Part shown: positions 59,027-64,000 of the stretch, piece by piece
Position numbering within the stretch: position 1 is the stretch's first letter
Layout: each line of letters opens with the position of its first letter
DNA from: Microbacterium allomyrinae
Lineage (GTDB): Bacteria > Actinomycetota > Actinomycetes > Actinomycetales > Microbacteriaceae
Length of the DNA: 64,000 nucleotides
NCBI RefSeq assembly: GCF_020682705.1
Contig: NZ_JAGTTN010000005.1
Coordinates: 124,001-188,000 of the forward strand
Direction: 5' to 3'
Notes under the pieces: generated by a model
Seen by the model: only the letters and a program-made list of their open reading frames with translations
Told to the model about the DNA's origin: nothing
Databases searched by the model: none
Translations under genes and position numbers: made by a program

Positions 59027-60511
59027 GTGTCGACCCTCAGCGATCTCGTGTACGCCCAGGGCCGTTCGAGCGAGGAGGACGTGGAGTGGCTCCACCGTCT
59101 CGCGGGTGACGGTCAGCTTCTCGCCGATCTGGCGTTCGCCGACATCGTGCTGTGGGTGCCGACCTCCGACGACTCGTTCGTCGCCGTCGCACACACCCGG
59201 CCCAGTGGCGCGGCAACGCTCTTCTATCGGGACATCGTCGGCGACCGCGTGCGCCCGCAGTGGCGCACCCAGGTGCGCGACGCGTTCCAGACCGGCGGGA
59301 TCGTCGACTCCGCCTCGCCCGACTGGTTCGAAGAGACCCCGACGAGGGTGCGTGCAGTTCCGGTGGTGCGCAAGCGCGGTCAGCAGGTGCAGACCATCGG
59401 CGTGGTGACACGACACACCAACCTCGGCGAGGCGCGGACGCCGTCACGACAGCAGATCACGTTCAACGACTGTGCCGACGACCTGTTCGGCATGGTCGCA
59501 TCCGGGGACTTCCCCGACCTCGCCGCACCCACGTCTCCCCGCCGCGGCGCCCCACGTGCGTCGGATGGGCTGGTGCGTCTCGACGTCGACGGAGTGACGA
59601 CGTTCGCGAGCCCCAACGCTTTGTCGGCGTTCAACCGACTCGGCTTCGCAGATGAGCTCGAGGGCGAGTCGCTCGTCGAGGTCGTCACCCAGATCCTGCC
59701 CGCGAAGCGCCAGTTCGACGAGTCGCTCCCGGTCGTCGTGACCGGTCGTGCGCCGTGGCGCACCGATCTCGAGGCGCGGGGGGTCACCGTGTCGCTGCGG
59801 ACGATCCCGCTTCGCGACCACGGCACCCGAATCGGTGCGATCGTGCTGTGCCGAGACGTCACCGAGATCCGCCATCAAGAGCAGGAGCTCATCACCAAGG
59901 ACGCGACGATCCGCGAGATCCACCACCGCGTCAAGAACAACCTGCAGACGGTCGCGTCACTCCTGCGCATCCAGGCGCGGCGCTCGCACTCCGAAGAAGC
60001 GCGGGAAGCCCTCACCCAGGCGATGCGTCGCGTCTCGGCGATCGCCGTCGTCCACGACACGCTGTCGGAGGGCCTCGCCCAGAACGTCGACTTCGATGAG
60101 GTGTTCGCGAGGGTGCTCAAACTCGTCGCCGAGGTCGCTGCGGCTCCGAACACGCGCGCGCGCACCCACTCGACCGGGCGCTTCGGGACACTCCCCAGCG
60201 AGTTCGCGACCCCGCTGGCCCTCGCGCTCACCGAGCTCGTCACCAACGCGGTCGAGCACGGCCTCGCCGGAAAAGAGGGCGATGTCGAGATCGTCGCCGA
60301 GCGTTTCGAGGACCGCCTCGAGGTACGCGTTCGCGACACCGGGTCGGGTCTGCCCGAGGGTCAGGTCGGGCGCGGGCTCGGTACGCAGATCGTGCGCACG
60401 CTCATCCAGGGCGAGTTGAGCGGCACCATCGACTGGCACACGATCATGGGCAGCGGCACCGAGGTGACCATCGAGATCCCGCTCCGCTACATCGAGCGCA
60501 CTAAGAGCTGA
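59027..60511 (+). CDS. pdtaS: Sensor histidine kinase PdtaS
   Basis: A soluble HisKA_2-family kinase of 494 residues, partner of the RNA-binding response regulator PdtaR in mycobacteria. A GAF-like domain comes first (residues about 15-150), then a PAS domain ending VLCRDVTEIRHQEQEL. The phosphoacceptor segment is REIHHRVKNNLQTVASLLRI, with His299/His300. The ATPase follows with LTELVTNAVEHGLAG (N box), RVRDTGSGLPEGQ and RGLGTQIVRTL (G boxes). The gene for PdtaR is not in the window. Position next to whiB1 matches the M. tuberculosis order. Confidence 0.94.
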   Translation: MSTLSDLVYAQGRSSEEDVEWLHRLAGDGQLLADLAFADIVLWVPTSDDSFVAVAHTRPSGAATLFYRDIVGDRVRPQWRTQVRDAFQTGGIVDSASPDWFEETPTRVRAVPVVRKRGQQVQTIGVVTRHTNLGEARTPSRQQITFNDCADDLFGMVASGDFPDLAAPTSPRRGAPRASDGLVRLDVDGVTTFASPNALSAFNRLGFADELEGESLVEVVTQILPAKRQFDESLPVVVTGRAPWRTDLEARGVTVSLRTIPLRDHGTRIGAIVLCRDVTEIRHQEQELITKDATIREIHHRVKNNLQTVASLLRIQARRSHSEEAREALTQAMRRVSAIAVVHDTLSEGLAQNVDFDEVFARVLKLVAEVAAAPNTRARTHSTGRFGTLPSEFATPLALALTELVTNAVEHGLAGKEGDVEIVAERFEDRLEVRVRDTGSGLPEGQVGRGLGTQIVRTLIQGELSGTIDWHTIMGSGTEVTIEIPLRYIERTKS

Positions 60512-60624
60512 CAGCCGGGCGGATGCTCCGGCCCCGCGGTCGATTCAGCGCTCAACGCTGTGCAGAATGCGGGTGTGTCCGACGGGTTCGGCATCCGCTC
60601 GGCCCCCTCGCGTGCGGGAAACGA

Positions 60625-60654
60625 CGAAGCACCACGCTCTCGCGTGGTGCTTCG
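60625..60654. terminator. Bidirectional terminator between pdtaS and whiB1
   Basis: CGAAGCACCACGC and GCGTGGTGCTTCG form a perfect 13-bp stem with loop TCTC between convergent stops. A short T-containing run follows on the plus strand. Confidence 0.8.
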
Positions 60655-60670
60655 ATGTCATTGCGGCGCG

Positions 60671-60919
60671 CTAGGAGGCGCGGCGCGCTCGGGCGGCGCG
60701 GCGCTTGAGCGCTCGACGCTCGTCTTCGGACAGACCACCCCACACGCCGGAGTCCTGCCCGGTCTCGAGGGCGTACTGGAGGCAGATCTCGGTTACCGTG
60801 CAACGTGCACAGACCGACTTGGCCTTCTCGATCTGATCGACGGCCGGACCGGTGTTCCCGACGGGGAAGAACAGTTCGGGGTCGACGGTCAGGCAGGCGG
60901 CCTTGTCGCGCCAGTCCAT
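60671..60919 (-). CDS. whiB1: WhiB-family iron-sulfur transcription factor WhiB1
   Basis: An 82-residue iron-sulfur regulator. It starts MDWRDKAAC, and Cys9, Cys37, Cys40 and Cys46 are at exactly the positions of M. tuberculosis WhiB1; GVWGGLSEDERRALKRRAAR is the DNA-binding tail. WhiB1 responds to nitric oxide and is essential in mycobacteria. AAGGAGC seven bases before the ATG marks the start. The 241-bp region to the next divergent gene should hold its promoter; a TTGATT-N17-GACGAT pair (minus strand, 61032-61060) is the best but weak candidate. Confidence 0.96.
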   Translation of the reverse strand: MDWRDKAACLTVDPELFFPVGNTGPAVDQIEKAKSVCARCTVTEICLQYALETGQDSGVWGGLSEDERRALKRRAARARRAS

Positions 60920-61160
60920 GGTGATGCTCCTTGTTGCAGGGGTGGGATGGATGTCGGTTCGGGTCCGATACCCTGTGGGTGTGCGAGAACTAGCTCGCCC
61001 CACTTCGCTGTGGGAGCTCACGGCTTTACCAATCGTCCCATAGCGGTTTACCTGAATCAAGGGATGCGGGGCAGGATTCTGTGCGCTTTGCTGAGTATTC
61101 CCCCTGCGACATAGAGGGTTAGCACAAATCTGTCCGGGTGGGCTCAAAGGATCGTCAGAA

Positions 61161-61562
61161 ATGCGAATGAACCTCGTCGCGCGCGTCGCCGCTGCCCTCG
61201 TCGGTCTCGAAGGGCTGGCGGTGCTCGCCCTCGTCGTCTGGCAGATCGCGGCGATGATCGGCGGCGACACCGACTCGCTCGCGAGCGCCATCGCGCTCGC
61301 CGTACTGACGCTCGTCGGTGCGGCAGCGGTGCTCGCGTTCGCGGTGGCGATCTGGCGCGGACTGTCGTGGGGGCGCTCCGGCGCCATCGTGACCCAGGTC
61401 CTCATCCTCGCGGTCGCACTGGGGGCGGCGACCGGCGCCTATGCCGAACCCGCCGTCGCAGGTGCGCTCGCGGCGCCGGCCCTCGTCATCCTCGTGCTGC
61501 TTGTGATCGCTGTGCGCGATGCCGGTCGCGCCGCGCGGGACCGCGACGACGCATCCGCCTGA
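61161..61562 (+). CDS. Small four-helix membrane protein
   Basis: A 133-residue hydrophobic protein with four predicted helices (VARVAAALVGLEGLAVLALV onward) and a short charged C-terminus. It resembles common actinobacterial hypothetical membrane proteins; no functional motif is seen. AAAGGA about nine bases upstream supports the ATG at 61161, although the ATG two codons later is also possible. It converges on bcp with a 9-bp gap and no obvious terminator. Confidence 0.75.
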   Translation: MRMNLVARVAAALVGLEGLAVLALVVWQIAAMIGGDTDSLASAIALAVLTLVGAAAVLAFAVAIWRGLSWGRSGAIVTQVLILAVALGAATGAYAEPAVAGALAAPALVILVLLVIAVRDAGRAARDRDDASA

Positions 61563-61571
61563 CGCGACGCG

Positions 61572-62042
61572 CTACACGCCGAGGAGCGTGCGCAGACGAC
61601 CGACGTGGCCCGTCGCGCGAATGTTGTACAGCGCGTGTGAGATGCGGCCCTTCTCGTCGATCACGAACGTCGAGCGGATGACGCCCATGAAGGTCTTGCC
61701 GTAGTTGATCTTCTCGCCCCACACGCCGTACTTCGAGTGCACCTTGTGGTCGGGATCGCTCAGCAGGTCGTACGTGAGGCCGTCGCGTTCGCGGAAGCGC
61801 CGGAGCTTCTCGGGCTCATCGCGCGAGATCCCGAGGATCGTGTAGCCGGCGGCCTGCAGAGGTGCGAGGCTGTCGCGGAAGTCGCAGGCCTCGGTGGTGC
61901 AGCCGGGGGTCATCGCCTCGGGGTAGAAGAACAGGATCACGCGGCCGCCGCGCAGGTCTTTCAGCGTCACCGCGCGATCGTCCTGATCGACGAGCGTGAA
62001 GGCGGGTGCGAGGGTTCCGGGCTCGAGGTGCTTGGTGGTCAC
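61572..62042 (-). CDS. bcp: Peroxiredoxin of the BCP type
   Basis: A 156-residue thiol peroxidase of the bacterioferritin-comigratory-protein group that reduces peroxides using thioredoxin. TPGCTTEAC carries peroxidatic Cys48 and resolving Cys53, preceded by ILFFYPEAM; SDPDHKVHSKYGVWGEK and IRSTFVIDEKGRI complete the fold. The start is a GTG with GGAGGA abutting it and TAAGGT at 62049-62054, so either a strong but tight ribosome site or a leaderless transcript. It is nine bases downstream of the rsgA stop on the same strand. Confidence 0.94.
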   Translation of the reverse strand: MTTKHLEPGTLAPAFTLVDQDDRAVTLKDLRGGRVILFFYPEAMTPGCTTEACDFRDSLAPLQAAGYTILGISRDEPEKLRRFRERDGLTYDLLSDPDHKVHSKYGVWGEKINYGKTFMGVIRSTFVIDEKGRISHALYNIRATGHVGRLRTLLGV

Positions 62043-62051
62043 TCCTCCACC

Positions 62052-63134
62052 TTAGGCCGACCCTCCGGAGCGCTCGGAGCCAGACCGCTGGCTCTTGTCG
62101 GCGAAGGTTTCGAGCAGTCGCTGGAGCGAGTCCAGGCGTGCCGGCCCGCCGGGGCCGAGCAGGCCCCCCTGCACCGCCTCGACGATCGCGCAGTCCGGCG
62201 CGTCCGGCAGATGCGTGCATCCGCGGGGGCACGATTCGGCGACCTCGGCGAGGTCGGTGAAGGCGCGCAGGATGTTGGCCTGATCGACGTGACCGAGTCC
62301 GAACGAGCGGACACCGGGGGTATCGATCACCCAGCCGTTGCCGCCCTCGCCCCGGTAGCGCAGCGACACCGTCGAACTCGACGTGTGGCGCCCGCGCCCG
62401 GTGACCACATTGACATGCCCGGTGGCACGTCGCGCGTCGGGGACGAGAGCGTTGACGAGGGTCGACTTGCCGACGCCGGAATGCCCGACGAAGACGGTCG
62501 AGTGCCCCACGAGCGCCGCTCCGATGCGCGCGAGCGGCATCTCGTCCTGCCCGCTCGTGAACACCTCGAGATCGAGCCCGTCGAAGTGCGCGAGGAAGTC
62601 CGACGGGTCTGCCAGATCGGTCTTGGTGACGACCAGCAGGGGACGGATGCCGGCATCCAGCGCCGCCACGAGGTATCGATCGACGAGCCGGGGCCGGGGC
62701 TCCGGGTCAGCGGCGGCGACCACGACGAGCATCTGGTCGGCGTTGGCGACGATGACCCGCTCGACCTGGTCGGTGTCGTCGGCGCTGCGTCGCAACAGCG
62801 AGGAGCGCTCCTCGATGCCGATGAGGCGGGCGAGCGTTCCCTCGCCGCCGGAGTCGTCGCCGACGATCCGCGCGCGATCACCCGTGACGATCGGCATCTT
62901 TCGCAGTTCGCGGGCACGCACGGCGAGCACGGTGCGCTCGCCGGGGCGGTCCTCGTCCACGAGGACGGTGTAGCGACCGCGATCCACGCCGAGCACGCGC
63001 GCGATCTGGGCATCGGCGTGCGCGGGCCGTCGCTTGGTCCGCGGACGGTTGGACTTCGGATTGGGCCGGACGCGCACCGCGCTCTCGTCGTATTCCGATT
63101 CGTCGTCGTCGTCGGAATCGTCGAGCCAGCTCAC
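62052..63134 (-). CDS. rsgA: Ribosome small-subunit-dependent GTPase A
   Basis: A circularly permuted GTPase of 360 residues that helps 30S maturation. An acidic N-terminal extension is followed by an OB fold (RYTVLVDEDRPGERTVLAVR), then the G motifs in permuted order: VVTKTDL, GHSGVGKST and DTPGVRSFGL. The C-terminal zinc site is CPRGCTHLPDAPDC. The start is a GTG at 63134, 45 bp after the aroA stop, so it belongs to an aroA-rsgA-bcp leftward unit; rsgA next to aroA is the normal actinobacterial arrangement. Confidence 0.95.
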   Translation of the reverse strand: MSWLDDSDDDDESEYDESAVRVRPNPKSNRPRTKRRPAHADAQIARVLGVDRGRYTVLVDEDRPGERTVLAVRARELRKMPIVTGDRARIVGDDSGGEGTLARLIGIEERSSLLRRSADDTDQVERVIVANADQMLVVVAAADPEPRPRLVDRYLVAALDAGIRPLLVVTKTDLADPSDFLAHFDGLDLEVFTSGQDEMPLARIGAALVGHSTVFVGHSGVGKSTLVNALVPDARRATGHVNVVTGRGRHTSSSTVSLRYRGEGGNGWVIDTPGVRSFGLGHVDQANILRAFTDLAEVAESCPRGCTHLPDAPDCAIVEAVQGGLLGPGGPARLDSLQRLLETFADKSQRSGSERSGGSA

Positions 63135-63179
63135 GGCGCCGCTCTCCTGAGCAGTCTCACGGGGTACTCCGGATGCGCT

Positions 63180-64000
63180 TCACGAGGCTCGGATCGTCTC
63201 CGTCGAGAGCGGGCCACCGGTGCCGTGGTCGGCAGTGGAGCCGTCGTCGTCGAGCATCCGCTGCCAGATCTGGGGGAACTCGGGCATGGTCTTGGCGGTC
63301 GTGCCGATGTCGTCGACGTCGACGCCGGGCACCGAGAGCCCGATGAGGGCGCCGGTCGTGGCCATGCGGTGGTCATGGTACGAGTGCCAGGTGCCGCCGT
63401 GGAGCGCGCGGGGCACGATGCGGATGCCGTCGGGAAGCTCGTGCGCCTCGCCGCCGAGACCGCGCAGTTCAGCCACGAGCGCTGCGATGCGGTCGGTCTC
63501 GTGTCCTCGGATGTGGCCGATGCCGTGCAGTGTCGACGGAGCGTCGGCGAAGGCCGCCAGCGCGAAGATCGTCGGGGTCAGCTCGCCGGCCGCCGACAGA
63601 TCGAGGTCGATGCCCTGGATGCCGGCGCCCGCCGTCACGGTGAGCGCGCCACCGCGCCGGGACACGCGCGCGCCCATCAGCGAGAGGATCTCGGTGAGCA
63701 TCGCACCGGGCTGAGTCGAGTGGGCGGGCCAGCCGGTGACCGACACCGAGCCGCCCACGATCATCGCGGCGGCGAGGAACGGCGCGGCGTTGGACAGATC
63801 GGGTTCGATCGCGACGTCCTTGCCGCGGATGGGCCCCGCGGGAACGATCCACTCGCCCACGCCTGGCCGCTCGACGTGCACGCCCCGATGGGCGAGTGCT
63901 TCGACGGTCATGTCGATGTGGGGGATGCTCGGCAGCCGGGCGCCCGCGTGCAGGAGGTGGAGCCCGACGTCGAAACGGGGTGCGGCGAGCAGAAGGCCCG
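63180..64000 (-). CDS. aroA: 3-phosphoshikimate 1-carboxyvinyltransferase (EPSP synthase), C-terminal part
   Basis: The 3' portion of aroA; the reading frame is open through the right edge, so the N-terminal half lies outside the window. The enzyme joins shikimate 3-phosphate and phosphoenolpyruvate in aromatic amino-acid synthesis. Visible are VEPDLSNAAPFLAAA in variant form (IEPDLSNAAPFLAAAMI), HIRGHETDRIAALVAELRGL and the C-terminal SYHDHRMATTGALIGL, all standard EPSP synthase segments. About 273 residues are present. It is read toward rsgA. Confidence 0.95.
   Translation of the reverse strand, partial: GLLLAAPRFDVGLHLLHAGARLPSIPHIDMTVEALAHRGVHVERPGVGEWIVPAGPIRGKDVAIEPDLSNAAPFLAAAMIVGGSVSVTGWPAHSTQPGAMLTEILSLMGARVSRRGGALTVTAGAGIQGIDLDLSAAGELTPTIFALAAFADAPSTLHGIGHIRGHETDRIAALVAELRGLGGEAHELPDGIRIVPRALHGGTWHSYHDHRMATTGALIGLSVPGVDVDDIGTTAKTMPEFPQIWQRMLDDDGSTADHGTGGPLSTETIRAS

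Noticed and set aside
61007..61022. CRP-like TGTG...CTCAC sequence upstream of whiB1
   Set aside because: Half-site spacing is too short for the 16-bp CRP site; CRP control of whiB1 is known in mycobacteria but not supported here.

Overview
The window is high-GC DNA with actinobacterial gene order, and it looks like a chromosome of the family Microbacteriaceae, most likely Microbacterium or a close relative. The genus is an inference from gene content, not a database result. Everything from about 14.5 kb rightward follows the order I remember for Mycobacterium tuberculosis Rv3260c to Rv3219: whiB2, metallopeptidase-family protein, DUF3499, sahH, mtrA-mtrB-lpqB, comF, hpf, secA, Rv3235-family, rsgA/aroA, pdtaS, whiB1. 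No tRNA, rRNA, CRISPR array, insertion sequence, integrase or phage gene was seen.

Layout. (1) 0-14.3 kb: a cell-surface polysaccharide locus. It has an acyltransferase, a dTDP-rhamnose 4-epimerase-like enzyme, UDP-galactopyranose mutase, four glycosyltransferases (one GlfT1-like, one TOD1/MUCI70-like), two complete Wzm/Wzt-type ABC exporters and two tandem O-antigen ligase/polymerase paralogs. Together they suggest export of one or two galactofuranose- and rhamnose-containing glycopolymers. (2) 14.5-23.6 kb: whiB2 with a clear promoter and palindrome, a very large GT2-plus-membrane protein, DUF5719, a zincin-like protein without HExxH, DUF3499, sahH, RDD and SpoIIM-like membrane proteins. 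(3) 23.6-27.4 kb: a furA-katG oxidative-stress operon under a perfect 10+10 palindrome, then aqpZ, separated by a strong bidirectional terminator. (4) 27.5-33.3 kb: a DUF58-MoxR-DUF4350-DUF4129-membrane protein cluster read leftward. (5) 33.5-39.2 kb: mtrA-mtrB-lpqB-comF-hpf. (6) 39.3-50.3 kb: a coiled-coil protein and a DEAD-box helicase, then a leftward operon of MacA-like adaptor, MacB-like ATPase and permease, PadR regulator, second ATPase, large FtsX-like permease and a probable 33-residue peptide gene. (7) 50.3-60.7 kb: secA, an AlaA-like aminotransferase, several actinobacterial unknowns including a probable double Sm-like protein, an orphan HTH/SAF/MinD-like set, pdtaS and whiB1. (8) 61-64 kb: a small membrane protein, bcp, rsgA and the 3' part of aroA.

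Genes are tightly packed with many ATGA or GTGA overlaps. At least sixteen genes have a TAnnnT-type -10 hexamer ending only 5-9 nt before the start codon, which points to widespread leaderless transcription. The most unusual items are the PadR/two-ABC-transporter operon with its terminal mini-gene, the double Sm-like protein beside the Rv3235-family gene, and the MinD-like ATPase lacking both Walker A lysines.
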